Shown here in pieces: positions 12,337 through 23,800 of a stretch of DNA of 64,000 nt (positions within the stretch are counted from its first letter, which is position 1; each line of letters starts with the position of its first letter). The position numbers were made by a program, and so were the translations under genes. Source of the DNA: Spongilla lacustris (taxonomy: Eukaryota > Porifera > Demospongiae > Spongillida > Spongillidae). The stretch is taken from positions 21,991,790 to 22,055,789 of the forward strand of contig OX442415.1 in assembly GCA_949361645.1 (NCBI GenBank), read 5' to 3'. The notes under the pieces were generated by a model. That model worked only from the letters and a program-made list of their open reading frames with translations. It did not search any database and was not told the origin of the DNA.

Positions 12337-12799
12337 GTGAGTTCGTCTACTTACACCAGCACTGAACATAACATGTGTGCCGCCTATTGATGTAGTCATA
12401 GCAATGGAGGAGGAGGGGCCTCATCTGTAATCATTACACTTGATTAACACATTTAATGGCAACTAGCAAGGGTAAAATCAAACTGATCAAATAAAGTCTA
12501 GAACAAATTGATATAGTTCATTAATATGATTTTAATCTGAAATTTTAAAAGTGGTTTCTGTTAACATTTCACAAGCATGCTAGAGTGCAGCAATCGTCCA
12601 TAATTTATATGTAACTACAAACAGTTAATTAACTGGTAATTGTTGTTACTAATTTTGACAGCAAAAGAAGACATGCTTGTGAACTAAAATGACTTTAACA
12701 GAAAAAAAAAAATTGAAAAAAGGATGAATAATTAAATTGATGGTGTGTTTTGAACAAATATAAGTACTATCCTAAATCCTGCATCACATAGTAAAAAAA

Positions 12800-13074
12800 T
12801 TACATCGCTTAAGACTGAAAATCGATTGAAATGTGTAAAAGTTCAACTTGGCTTATACAATGTGATTATTGCCGTTTTTCTATGATGATGAATTAAGGTT
12901 TCATCGGAATGGACCCCTTTTATATCGCCGAATTTGTAGCATCCAGCGAGCTGAATGATCTCTCACAAAATGCATCCAATGTTGTCTCAAGAGTCGTACT
13001 TTCACATTCCCGTATTCTTCCCCCTAAAACGGTCTACATTTACCCACTTTACTCGTGGACGTGGTGTTAAATTA
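12800..13074 (-). mobile_element. partial inverted copy of the TTAA element
   Basis: The sequence is the reverse complement of about 4851-5150, ending TACCCACTTTACTCGTGG, ACGTGGTG and TTAA. It retains the outer nine TIR bases missing from the left end of the 4851 copy. The other half of the element is absent. Confidence 0.8.
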
Positions 13075-13395
13075 TACAGTAGCTAGTAGGCAGTTAGCAA
13101 CTCTTTAAAATCCTCAGTGTAGGGCACATCTATATCATGCATGGCATTACAACATCAAAAGTTGCAATTGTATTTCTATGAACTTTACACATCATTTTAA
13201 AGTTACTCTCATTATTGGCTAATAATTGGCAATTACATGGCTACACTCCAACTGATATTATTTACACATGTAACTAAATGTATCATTAAAAGCACAATAA
13301 CGACTTTTACACCACTAACAATATTAAATACAGCAGCAAGATAAAGAAATGCACCGTATTATTACATTGTACTACTAGTCTGGGACAAAACATTT

Positions 13396-13533
13396 GGAGA
13401 GGGTGGCTACAGCATTGGCTCTAACTAGCTAGGACCACAGCCTTAGCCCTGTTGGAGCTGGTCGCAAGGCGAGAGGCCAGAAGTGCCAAAGACTCCATTG
13501 CTCCTGTCCCCCAAGCACCATATGCCTCATGTA
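13396..13533 (-). pseudogene. fragment of a retroelement Pol C-terminal region
   Basis: The minus strand reads EAYGAWGTGAMESLALLASR and then LATSSNRAKAVVLAS before a stop, with a VRANAVAI tail after a small deletion. Better preserved than its duplicate at 472. Confidence 0.65.
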
Positions 13534-13969
13534 CATAAAAAATCTCTATGAGAATATTGGTGATGTGTGCAAAGGATAAAAAGCAAGGAAACAAAATGCA
13601 CATGTAGTAAAACAAATCCATAAGTATTATAATTCGTATCCAGTACACATAAATGTATCATCATGAAAAATATAGGATGGTTTATTATTCCACATCATGT
13701 TCCCTTGCTTTTTACACCTTCACATTCATAATCTTATCAAAAGCATTTATATTTTCTAAGGCTACAGAATAATAATTTTTCACTATTACTGTACTATCCT
13801 AAATGAGTATGTTATTTATTCCTTTGTATTTCTTTAATTATTATCATTTTTCATTACTTGCTGTTACTTCACATCATTAATTGATAAATAAATAGCATGT
13901 AAATGGCGACTGTTTTACCTAAGCTGAAAAAGTGAGTTATTAGCAGCGCTCACCTTCAAAGACAACTGA

Positions 13970-13978
13970 GTATGTGTT

Positions 13979-14026
<48 letters not shown>

Positions 14027-14045
14027 TGTGTGTGTGTGTGTGTGT

Positions 14046-14110
<65 letters not shown>
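13970..14110. repeat. (TG)n microsatellite
   Basis: TG tract with TCTG interruptions in a block A copy. Confidence 0.95.
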
Positions 14111-14131
14111 GGATAGAAATTTTTTGTATTT

Positions 14132-14142
14132 TAAGGTTGGAC
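14132..14142 (+). pseudogene. GDI 69-base exon, 3' remnant
   Basis: TATTTTAAGGTTGGACAG followed by GTGAGTTCATC; same junction as the 2.07 kb remnant. Confidence 0.7.
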
Positions 14143-14480
14143 AGGTGAGTTCATCTACCTACACCAGTGCCTATTTAATTAATATACATTAATAGCAAGG
14201 GCAAAATCAAACTGATCAAATGAAATTAAAAACAAAATAGTTTTATTGATGATCCCGAATCCTTGATAAGGTGGTTTCCTATTGATATGTTAGAACATTT
14301 CACAAACGCGTAGATTTAGTGTTAATGTGTGATCATTGAAAATTGTTCATTTAATTAACTATAATTGTTGTTAATTATTTTGACATACTGGTGAACGAAG
14401 ATTTATATTGATCACAAAATAAATGTTTAATAATTCCTCAATGAAAGTAGGTAATTACATATAGACACACTTTACAGCAT

Positions 14481-14600
14481 GACCCCCCTACCCTTGGGGT
14501 AAGGGGGAGAGGAGGTCAGATTGGAATAGGTGGTAAGGCAATGTGGTGGCAGAGGAGGAGTCATGGGTTCAATCCCTAGTCGGACAAATTGTACCCTTTA
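14481..14600 (+). mobile_element. tRNA-derived SINE-like unit, copy 1
   Basis: B-box GGTTCAATCCC is present at about 14576; the A-box is degraded (GGAATAGGTGGTAAGG). Preceded by the CCCCCTACCCTTGGGG hairpin-like lead shared by most copies. Confidence 0.6.
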
Positions 14601-15198
14601 ATCAAAAAAAAGGATATACATTTGTACACGCACACGTCTTAGGATGGGCCTCATCTGTAATTTATAGTGCTACGTAATCAACTGATATTTAGGTAGAAAG
14701 AAATTGACTATAAATAATAGTTTTAAATAATGTTACATTAGTTTTGACCGAATGTTACCTAAGCTGAAAAAGTGAATTATTAGCAGCTGTCACCTTCAAA
14801 GACAACTGAGTATGTGTTTGTGTTTGTGTTTGTGTATGTGTGTGTGTGTGTGTGCGTGTGTGTTATAGATAGTATTTGGATGTAAATGGCTTAATAATAT
14901 GACATATTATTGTTTCATTTTATATGCAATTTTATATGCCAAGATCTGCAAGGACATTAAAGCTAAAGCTTTTGATACATGTATGACTGACGTTCATTAA
15001 AACCCTATACCAAGTTATGCTATCTGAGAAGAGCAAGACAGCATCATAAATATTGGTCTTTTGGGATTGTTAAAGGACAGTGTCTGAAAAACTGGTCATC
15101 ATTCAAGAGCCCGCAAACAATGTATGCAAAAAAAATTCATCACTCATGTGAAAAACAAAGCACTTGCATTGACAATAATTGACAATAATTGAGAATGC

Positions 15199-15252
15199 AG
15201 TCTGACATAGCCACACCCTTGTGAAAGTGTGAGGGTGTGGCTATGTCAGACT
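15199..15252. repeat. 54-base hairpin, copy 2, perfect arms
   Basis: Same hairpin with TAGCC on the left arm, restoring perfect pairing with GGCTA on the right. Confidence 0.85.
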
Positions 15253-15272
15253 AATGTGTATAGTCCTAAGCA

Positions 15273-15650
15273 TCACACACACACACACACATAAACACAC
15301 ACAAACACATAAACACACGCAAACACATACTCAGTTGTCTTTGAAGGTGAGAGCTGCTAATAACTCACTTTCAGCTTAGGTAAAATAGTCGCCATTTACA
15401 TGCTAATTTTTATTTACACCCATGTCTAATGTACTACATGTAGGTACATGTATCTTAAGAGCTGAATAGGCCTTCCAAGTTTTTATTTTCTATTTTAAAC
15501 TATATATAATAATAAGAAGAAGACACATACATACATAGAAAAACAAGAAGATGAATAGTTCAAAGTTTTGGGCCAAACAGATAAGGACTTACAGAACCTT
15601 ACAAAGCCACATCAAACTATGTTATACATGTATGTACCCTGCAGGTTTGG
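15273..15650 (-). repeat. inverted segment within a block A copy
   Basis: This stretch is the reverse complement of the part of block A from ACCTGCAGGG to the TG tract (about 1,660-1,915), while both sides continue on the plus strand. It also carries an AT-rich addition near 15,480-15,565. Confidence 0.85.
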
Positions 15651-15669
15651 ATAGATATTTTGTATTTTA

Positions 15670-15680
15670 AGGTTGGACAG
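15670..15680 (+). pseudogene. GDI 69-base exon, 3' remnant
   Basis: Same junction as at 2.07 kb, but the sequence just upstream is inverted in this copy (15273-15650). Confidence 0.7.
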
Positions 15681-16010
15681 GTGAGTTCATCTACCTACAC
15701 TAGTGCCTATTTAATTAATGTATATTAATAGCAAGGGCAAAATCAAACTGATCAATAAAATCAAAAACAATAAATATAGTTTTATTGATGATCCCGAATC
15801 CTTGATAAGGTGGTTTCTAATTGATGTATGTTAGAACATTTCACAAACACGTAGTACAGTAAAATTTAATGTTAATGTGCTATCATTGAAAATTGACTAT
15901 AATTGTTGTTAATTATTTTGACATACTGGTGAACGAAGATTAATATTGATCATAGATTAAAATTTTGAATAATTTGTAGGTAATTTTATATAGACACACA
16001 TTGCAGCATG

Positions 16011-16130
16011 ACCCCCCTACCCTTGGGGGAGATCAGATTGGTGTAGTTGATAAGGCAGTATGGTGGCAGAGCAGGAGGCACAGGTTCCGACCCTGGTCAG
16101 GCACATTGTACCTTTTTGTCATAAGGGGAA
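16011..16130 (+). mobile_element. tRNA-derived SINE-like unit, copy 2
   Basis: A-box TGGTGTAGTTG at 16039-16049 and B-box GGTTCCGACCC at 16083-16093, about 44 bases apart as in tRNA promoters. Confidence 0.65.
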
Positions 16131-16994
16131 AAAGGATGTACATCTGTACATCGACACATCTAAGGAGGGGGCCTCAACCGTAATTGATAGTGCTACGTAA
16201 TTAACTGATATTTAGGTAGAAAGAAATTGATCAAATATAAATGAATAATATAGTTTTAAATAATACTACATTAGTTTTAACACAATTTTGGGCAGTTAAC
16301 AAGAGTAAAAAACAAAGTTATTTTTTTAATATATTCGATTTAATCATGTGCATATGATGGTTTCTTAATTTGAACATTTGAGCTAATGTACTATCCTAAA
16401 TCCTGCATGTAATTTCTACTTCATAAAATATTTTTTTCATTACATGCTGTCACTTCACATGGTTATAACATCAAATGTGATTGTACAAGGCACAAACAAC
16501 ATATACATGTACATACATTAGGAGGCAAGTAATTGCATGCACTTCCTTATGAAACATTGGAGATCACTGACCACACTTTGTATTGTACCTCATAACCATT
16601 ATGATGAAGGAAGATCAACTAAATTAAATCTTAGGTGTGGAAAATGGGTACATGTGCTGGTAAAAACATAATATTGGTGTAATGCAATTTTGGTCTTTGT
16701 GTATATGTATGTCAGCTCGTTTCTTTGTTCTGACAATGTGATAAAACACACATGCACGTAACGTTTTGTACAAGGCATTTTCCATTAATGTAATTAATGC
16801 AGTTGTATTTATAATACAATATGTTATGCCAGCATTTTATTGACGCATACTGTATTACTGAAGTACATGTACATGTACATGTACTTGGTGCATTGTACAT
16901 TGGAACTAATTTACAGCAAAAGTAACAACATGGGCTTTGTATACCAAATCGCACACAGCTCATTTCATAGTAAACTGAAAGATTAAAATGAGTA

Positions 16995-17100
16995 TGACCT
17001 TTTTACCCCTGGGTTAAGGGGAGGTCAGATTGGTGGATAAGGCAGCAGTGTGGTGGTGGAGCAGGAGGCATGGGTTATGTCCCTGGTGGGGGAGATTGTA
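16995..17100 (+). mobile_element. tRNA-derived SINE-like unit, copy 3 (degenerate)
   Basis: GGTCAGATTGGTGGATAAGG and GGGTTATGTCCCTGG keep the layout, but both boxes have changes. The context differs from the other blocks, suggesting an independent insertion. Confidence 0.5.
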
Positions 17101-17580
17101 CATTAAAAACTGATGGGTTCTACAAGATATTAAACATTTTCTCTATTTGAAGGCAATGGTCGCGTGAAAAGGAAAGTGAAGATACAATGACCATTCCTAT
17201 ATGAAAATGGGCCTAATTGTATCAATTTTACATGTATGCATGTACTGACTTACCAAGCTGGTCATAACAATCAATCATAACGATGCATGTGTGCAGGCTC
17301 ATCTCTCATTGGTAAGAACTAATCTTTGATTGAAACCATGTTGAGTACTTTAGTCAGTGTATTTAGGCTATCTTTGTGTGTGCTTTTCATCATTCAACCC
17401 TAGTGTGTTTCCTTCCATTTTATACCTTCAAATCCTATTCCACTGTAATAAGAGAGAACGGTTTTAACATACTAATAAGAAATGTAATACACTCAGGTTT
17501 CGATGGTGTCCAGTTTTTAGCTTGGAATTTATAGTAGTTTATGCTTTGGTGCACTCTAACAATGTTTGCACTATATATAG

Positions 17581-17624
17581 GCTGAGTGCCATCTATGGAG
17601 GTGCTGGACAAGGCAAATCGAATG
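17581..17624 (+). pseudogene. truncated copy of the GDI LSAIYGG exon
   Basis: After CTATATATAG the sequence LSAIYGG is followed by a short deletion relative to the intact exon at 18493 (the TACCTACA stretch is missing), then GCTGGACAAG with a shifted frame, after which similarity is lost. It lies 0.9 kb upstream of the intact copy and just before a 28-base G run. Confidence 0.7.
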
Positions 17625-17679
17625 TTTTAAAATTAACTTTTGTATTTACAGTATGGTTACTGAATAAAAAGTATCGGTT

Positions 17680-17707
<28 letters not shown>
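17680..17707. repeat. 28-base G homopolymer
   Basis: A pure G run; its length is likely to vary and may be mis-sequenced. Similar runs: 19 C at 25361 and T12-G19 at 51025. Confidence 0.95.
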
Positions 17708-17710
<3 letters not shown>

Positions 17711-17805
17711 TCACAATCCTAAATTCAATGCTGCAAGCTCAATAAAATTTTTAAACATTTGTAGTGGCCATGTTTGGCTGCTGTACGTGTGAACCTTGTG
17801 CACAG

Positions 17806-17940
17806 TGTGTGTGTGTGTGGACCTCTTAACTTATGTCCTCCAATATGAACACTTTGGTAAGAAGGTCACTCCTCCGGCGTCCCTGGGAAGAACGAGGGAC
17901 TGGAACGTTGAGATTGTGCCCAAGTTCCTAATGGCTAGTG
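17806..17940 (+). CDS. GDI: GDI exon: Rab-binding N-terminal region (5' side lost in a TG tract)
   Basis: One frame reads [16 protein letters not shown] followed by [16 protein letters not shown], matching the Rab GDI segment RGRDWNVDLIPKFLMANG. The donor GTATGTG at 17941 splits the glycine codon exactly as the acceptor at 18037 requires. The 5' side runs into a (TG)n tract with no convincing acceptor, so the start given is only the nearest AG. Upstream GDI sequence (the GxGxxG nucleotide-binding-like start) was not found anywhere in the window. GDI extracts GDP-bound prenylated Rabs from membranes; this stretch belongs to its Rab-binding platform. Confidence 0.75.
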
Positions 17941-18037
17941 GTATGTGTGATAACACATCTGTGTAGTAATAGATGGTACATGAGGATGTGTGCCAGTACA
18001 TGTACGTGTAACTAGGATGTATGTGTTTTGTTGCTAG

Positions 18038-18168
18038 GGCAACTGGTAAAGCTGTTGATCTACAGTGGAGTGACTCGCTACTTGCAGTGAATCCATCCAG
18101 CGCTATGGCAAGTCTCCATATCTGTACCCCCTGTATGGGCTGGGAGAGCTGCCACAAGGATTTGCTAG
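18038..18168 (+). pseudogene. GDI: fused GDI exon: QLVKL segment joined to the YGKSPYLYP segment
   Basis: After the acceptor TTGTTGCTAG the sequence reads (G)[16 protein letters not shown] and then meets an in-frame TGA at 18088-18090. In another frame it continues [20 protein letters not shown] to GFAR and a GTACAG donor. In GDI proteins these two stretches are about 110 residues apart. The bases at the join, CTTGCAG before TGAATCC, look like the end of an intron, suggesting a deletion from inside one exon to just before the acceptor of a later one. As it stands the exon cannot encode GDI. Assembly collapse is the alternative. Confidence 0.8.
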
Positions 18169-18492
18169 GTACAGTGCACTGCTATGGCCAATCACCATTT
18201 CCACACTGTCTTTATCTGTTTGAACCATTCAAGCTACATGTACATGCTACCAGCCAGCACTGCTGTTAAAGAACATTTATAAATAGAAATGCATGTGCAC
18301 TGGCTGTTAAAAAAACAAAACATTTCTCTAAGAGTATGTACAGCCTGTACATGTGCCTGAATGGCTCACAAGTTACATGTACAAACACATTACATGTATC
18401 ACATATGTCAACTTTCAGTATGGTCCTGTGGAGGACTGTATATGTGATACATATGGTATCCATAACAACTGATAATGTTTGTCTTGCTCTAG

Positions 18493-18592
18493 GCTGAGTG
18501 CCATCTACGGAGGTACCTACATGCTGGACAAGTCAATGGATGAAATTGTGTATGAAAATGGACAAGTGGTGGGAGTCAAGTCACAGGGAGAG
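18493..18592 (+). CDS. GDI: GDI exon: [10 protein letters not shown] segment
   Basis: CTTGCTCTAG precedes the exon and GTAAGT follows it. It encodes [20 protein letters not shown] through VVGVKSQGE, the conserved GDI/REP sequence near the FAD-like fold. Incoming phase 2 matches the GCTAG end of the previous exon; outgoing phase is 0, which fits the next exon starting with ATT. This exon is undamaged. Confidence 0.9.
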
Positions 18593-18692
18593 GTAAGTCA
18601 GTACATGTACTTGTGTAGAAGAGCTGTCTGCAGTTTACATATACATGTGTGTGCAGTGTACATGTAATTAGTAAGCTCTGGTTATTGTTCAG

Positions 18693-18761
18693 ATTGCTCG
18701 CACTAAGTGTGTCATTGGAGATCCCAGCTACTTCCCTGACAAAGTGAAGAAGGTTGGACAG
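18693..18761 (+). CDS. GDI: GDI 69-base exon, reference copy
   Basis: GTTATTGTTCAG precedes ATT and GTGAGT follows CAG. The 23 codons begin IARTKCVIGDPSY and end KVKKVGQ, matching the GDI segment that follows the LSAIYGG exon in other animals. It sits 100 bases after that exon in the right order and phase, so it is the best candidate for the original copy of the amplified exon. Confidence 0.9.
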
Positions 18762-19751
18762 GTGAGTTCATCTACAATGTACCTACACCAGCACTGAGCA
18801 TAGCATGTGTATCTCAGTTAATCCTACCACCACAGTTCGGTGGTGGGTATGTTTCTATCAATTTATCAATTAGGCGGTTCTATGGTTAGATTGTTTGGCA
18901 CTACTGACTGTTGGCCTCTCAGTAACTCTTTCATTACATGCTATCACGTCACATACATGTAGTTATCACATCAAAGTATTATGAAAGATCACTTTGTTTA
19001 GTACCTCATAACGATCATATATTATTTGGTTGATATTAAATTATGCAATAGACAGGAAGCAACTTAAAAAAAAAACAGTATGTCAACAAACCTAATGTTA
19101 GGCAAACATCTTTATGATACATGGCAATGTGCTAAAACTGAACAAAACAAGTGCAACATTCTATTCCATGTAGCATCTTAGAATCTGGCAATGCACACAT
19201 GGCTCCGCCCTGCCATACTGTAGAGTTGAACGTGAGAGGAGGGAAATGCACTGTACAGCAAAGCAAAAATACATGTACACAGGGAGAGAAGGGTGGGAGG
19301 GGTGTAACTGTTTAGTTCCCTATAAACAGTACCTTGTATGTGCACATCATTTGTTATGCACAGAAGCTACATGACAATAGGCTAACAAAGAAAAATTCCA
19401 CACTGTGAGGCTATCACTGTATAACAAAGGTGAGGCTAGCGCTATCACTACAAAGGTGAGGCTGAGGTGTGATGTGGTTAGGCATGTAAACAGGTACTAG
19501 TGGTACCTTGTTCATGTGACAAAGGAGTAGAAAGTAAGGTGGGTGTGCATTAAAAAGGAGTGGAAGGGCACTTCTCACACATGTGAGGAGGCCAGCTGAT
19601 AAGAGCCAGTGCATAGTAATGTGCCCTACAAACATGCAGCTCAGTGAAGTACTTGCCTTTAGACACCATCATGTGACATGCCAAGTAGGGCTAGTAGAGC
19701 TATAGCTCAAGTATGGTATCCATAACAACTACATGCTATATTTTTTCTGAT

Positions 19752-20108
19752 CAACAAACCTATACCAGCATAATGCTCCAGCTGTTAGCTACCAGTATCA
19801 GCAAGTTTCAGGTTGGGGACTCTGCGGGTTTCTGAGATATGAGGCGAAATATAAATGGCAATAAAAAATTTAACAAAATGTTCACTGCATAACTGCCATA
19901 TGAAAATTCATTGCTTAATGTGGTAGGTGGTGCAAACCGCTTGTGTAAACTACTGCCCAATATGGCAGTTATGCAGTGAACATTGTTAACATTTTGTATT
20001 GGCATTTATATTTCGCCTCATATCTCAGAAACCCGCAGAGTCCCCAACCTGAAACTTGCTGATAGTGGTAGCTAACAGCTGGAGCATTATGCTGGTATAG
20101 GTTTGTTG
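19752..20108. mobile_element. 357-base foldback element in the last GDI intron
   Basis: Arms of about 150 bases start CAACAAACCTATACCAGC and end GCTGGTATAGGTTTGTTG and are nearly perfect inverse copies, with a central loop of about 57 bases. It lies between the 18693 and 20505 GDI exons. MITE-like; family not recognised. Confidence 0.8.
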
Positions 20109-20504
20109 GCAGGAGCTTAAGAAACTTTTTGCCAGGGTCGAATAGAAGTTCTACACCTTATAAACTACCTTTCAACATGTTGGCTTCATTTTTTTTTTTA
20201 CAATAATTACACCTAACCACCACCCATGTACATGGTACCAGATGGAGTTGCATTATAGTGTATACCACAAAGAATAGCCCATCTGTAAGCAAAAACGCCC
20301 CCCTATTTACATAAGCATTGCTAAACATGCTAAGTGTTAGATCACTCACAGTTTATCAGTGGTTAGTAAAAGAGACCTCAAAATGGATGTATGCACATAT
20401 AAATATGATATCATCAATGTGGTAGAGTGATAAACAACATTGGACAATGTCATGGCAAAAGTTGATCCATCTGACATGACTTTACCCTGATATATTCCCC
20501 TCAG

Positions 20505-20660
20505 GCCTTTGTCACAAAGTCCTATGATGCTACTACTCACTTTGAGTCCACATGTGAAGATGTCGTTGAAGTGTACGAGCGTGTGACTGGGAAGCCATTT
20601 GACTTCTCTGCGGTCCAAAGTCAAATTGAGACTGTGGAGCAGCAGCAGCAGCAGCAGTAG
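20505..20660 (+). CDS. GDI: GDI terminal exon with polyglutamine tail
   Basis: After the acceptor TATATTCCCCTCAG the exon reads AFVTKSYDATTHFESTCEDV, then VYERVTGKPFDFSAVQSQ and ends in six glutamines (CAG repeats) and TAG. YDATTHFE with the TC-D pattern and the G-x-x-F-DF end are typical of the GDI C-terminus; the polyglutamine end is unusual. The preceding GDI stretch (VIRVICILSHP to the ISDL region, about 100 residues) was not seen between 18762 and 20504, where an inverted repeat lies instead. Confidence 0.9.
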   Translation, partial: AFVTKSYDATTHFESTCEDVVEVYERVTGKPFDFSAVQSQIETVEQQQQQQ

Positions 20661-20810
20661 GAGGTGTGGTGCTCCGGAGCCCCACTAGCTCAACTGTGTA
20701 ATGTGGACTCACTTAACTCCCCTGGCTAGTTTGTGTGCTGTTCTGCGTGCTTTTATAGAATTTAAAATTACTGTGATGTTCCTTTTGCCATGCATAGGTT
20801 TGTATTGTGA

Positions 20811-23800
20811 ATATATTGGCAGCTTTTTGTCCTATGTATTATTTTGAAGATACACTGCAATAGTACGATGTATCATAGACCATCTATAATAATAATCTAT
20901 GGATACATGTACCTTTAGACAGTACATGTACATATACGACTATCATATTAAAACAGTGGCATAAAGATGAAAATTGAAACTGTGTTTGGAAACAGGCTAT
21001 TTAATAACAAGTGTACTATTATTATACATCACTGGTAACTTACTATAATAAAAAAAGAGCTATTTCAGTCATCAACTTACCTGTATTTTGTGAATTAAAG
21101 TATTGAATCTTTCACCGATTAATTAAGGCACAACAGTTTGTCATATGGTTACGGCCAGAATATTTTAACCATTTATATCACAACTGTTGATTTTGTCACT
21201 ATCATTTGTAGTGCTGTTTTGGTGCTGTTCTAATGCACACTTATTATAAATGTGTGCTAACTTATATATAATTCTCTAAATTTGTATAGGTACAAAAATA
21301 AGGTACAATGGGTATATTGTAATTATTGTACTTATTCTACACCCCCAATCCAGCCATACTTCATCCTGGTATCTCTCATAAACCAATCCCCCATACAAAG
21401 TACTAGCTCGAAGGTGCAGCTCATTTTAGTCATGTATATTTGTTCTTTTTAATATATACAACGTATAGATAGACAAGCCGAAGCATGCACAACTAAATCA
21501 GAAGGTATTAATTCATACCGATCAATATTTGGCACACCTGAATCATTAAATGAAATCATGTCAATAGTTGGAGTGAGAGGCAGTGATTGTGGTCTATTTA
21601 ACTGCTACAACAATACATGATGTAATGGCTAGCCCCACATCTACTCTGCAAATTTCACCAAGAGTTGATGAGAAAACATGCATTGAAGTGTTTGTCATAC
21701 TACTATTCTCCTTGATCCAAGACAAATAATGAAACCCAGAAATCTTGAAGAAGAAAAAATATATATTGCCAGTGTAGGCTTCCATATTCAGGCAAATAAA
21801 TGGTGCATTGCAATGGATGCCTGAAGTGGTTCTGTTCCACTGCGATTGCTTAAAAAATACCAGCAAGCCTATCACTTGATTTATGCCTTGGTATTATATA
21901 CGAATGATTCTGCATGCAGCTTTAAACAAATTTTACTGCTCTTTAGCATTGAAATGTTAAACTTTACACAATATCACGAGCGATATAACTTAGTTTCCCA
22001 AGGTAATATTGTCAGTGCATGACTGTAATATTTCGATAGTTCTTGTTACACCGGTACTCCAGACACAGTGTTCACCTGCTGATAATTTGAGCACAACAGT
22101 AGTACATGTAGCACCATTTCTCAGTCAAGACAACTTTGTGATCTACAACGATATCAGTTGTACTGATGTCATAGAAGGTCTTCAAGAGTTTCAAGATTAG
22201 TAGTCTGGCTACGCAGTGAAGACAACATTGTTTTCAAGTGTGCTCCAGGCTGGTATATGCCATAGATCTAGAGTTTTTTGAAAGATATTCCACAAAATAC
22301 ATGCTGAATAAAATTAATTGCTGTCGAAGACCACACTTAGTCGAATATATGGACCAACATCTGCATGCATTCAATTGCAACAGCTTGTAAAGTTTTTGAT
22401 CACATTTCTTAAAACTATTACATCATTATTCTTATTCCAATAACTCCCTTTTCAGGTGCATTCATGTGCTAAATAATAAACATGTACATACAGTTATCAT
22501 TTGATTGTGTGCAAGAAATAAGCAATGCATCAGTGTGGTTATTATTGCCACTGCTAGGTAATTTTAATGTACAACTTAATTAAGCCCTCTCAAACATTTC
22601 CTTAACTATTGATAGCATGGTTATCTGGGACAAGCTGGCTGACAACATCATTGAACCTCATGAAATGTTGGTGTACACAAATGAAAATTTTTACTTTTTG
22701 TGTACCTAACAGCTATATGAGTGGAGTCTGCAGAACATGAGTGGCCAGAAAACTTTTGCCTTGATCAAATTTGATGAAAATGTAAATGTTGTAAATACAT
22801 AACCAGGTGAGTTATATACACAAAACGCCAGTGCAGTGTTACTACTGTAACTAATTAACAGCCACGTTTACAGCGTATGTTCCATTACAAAATTACATTT
22901 ACATGATTAATGTTAGTGAAAGTTGCATGTGCTTGATTGTACCTAATTGAGGTTTTAGTACACATGTACCAGTAGTTCATGGAAACCAAACTAAAGTGAC
23001 ATTGTGCAATTATTTATTGTTAATCCAATACTGGTACACGTACATTGTGATGTGGATGCAGTTACATGTACATGTTGATTCATCAATTGAGCACACTGAG
23101 AAAGAAAAATGCTCACAAGCTGCTGAAATCATTTACACCATTTCTCCTGACGCTGGGTCACGAGGCAAAGACATTTCTAGTTAGCTGTTATTTGGAATGT
23201 CACATATAGTGAAGTGCATGCAATAATGCTTTTTTGCTGCTCTTTGTGCTACTAATCTTTTGCAGAAATGAAGTGGAGGAGAAGATGGAGCTGGCATTCC
23301 ATACTTGCCAGAATAAATTATTGTGTGGTACATGTAAGCTTATTTTATACTATCTCATATTCTATCAGTAAAAAAGTAGAGTCCAATGAGGTTGCAACAA
23401 AAGAACTGGCGAATACATTCTGGAGCTGATATATTACATTACGTACCCTGTGTGCATTAAATAGAGTTCTTCAGCTTTGTACAAAATTAAGCAGCAGAAG
23501 CAACCTCATGTAGCAGTGGATCAGATACTCAATCCAAACAGATACTGCTCAAAGTAAAGGTGAGTAAATCAATTAAATTGAATTAAGCTTGCATATGCAT
23601 ACATTAAATTTATTAGGCAGAAGTAAGAAGAGTTTATGCAACCAGATGCCATCTTTTCTGGGTGGCATATTGGCTCAAGGTGAGTTATTAATAGTTTGAA
23701 TGTGCATCCATTTTGTTGTCTTCTGCAGTAACTTTTAAATCAAATATAGCTTTTCTTAACTGTCTTTTTATCTGAGACGGACAATAAATACATGTTTATT

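Noticed and set aside
22009..23184. Two short open frames as exons of a gene
   Set aside because: No family likeness and no matching splice sites or phases could be established.
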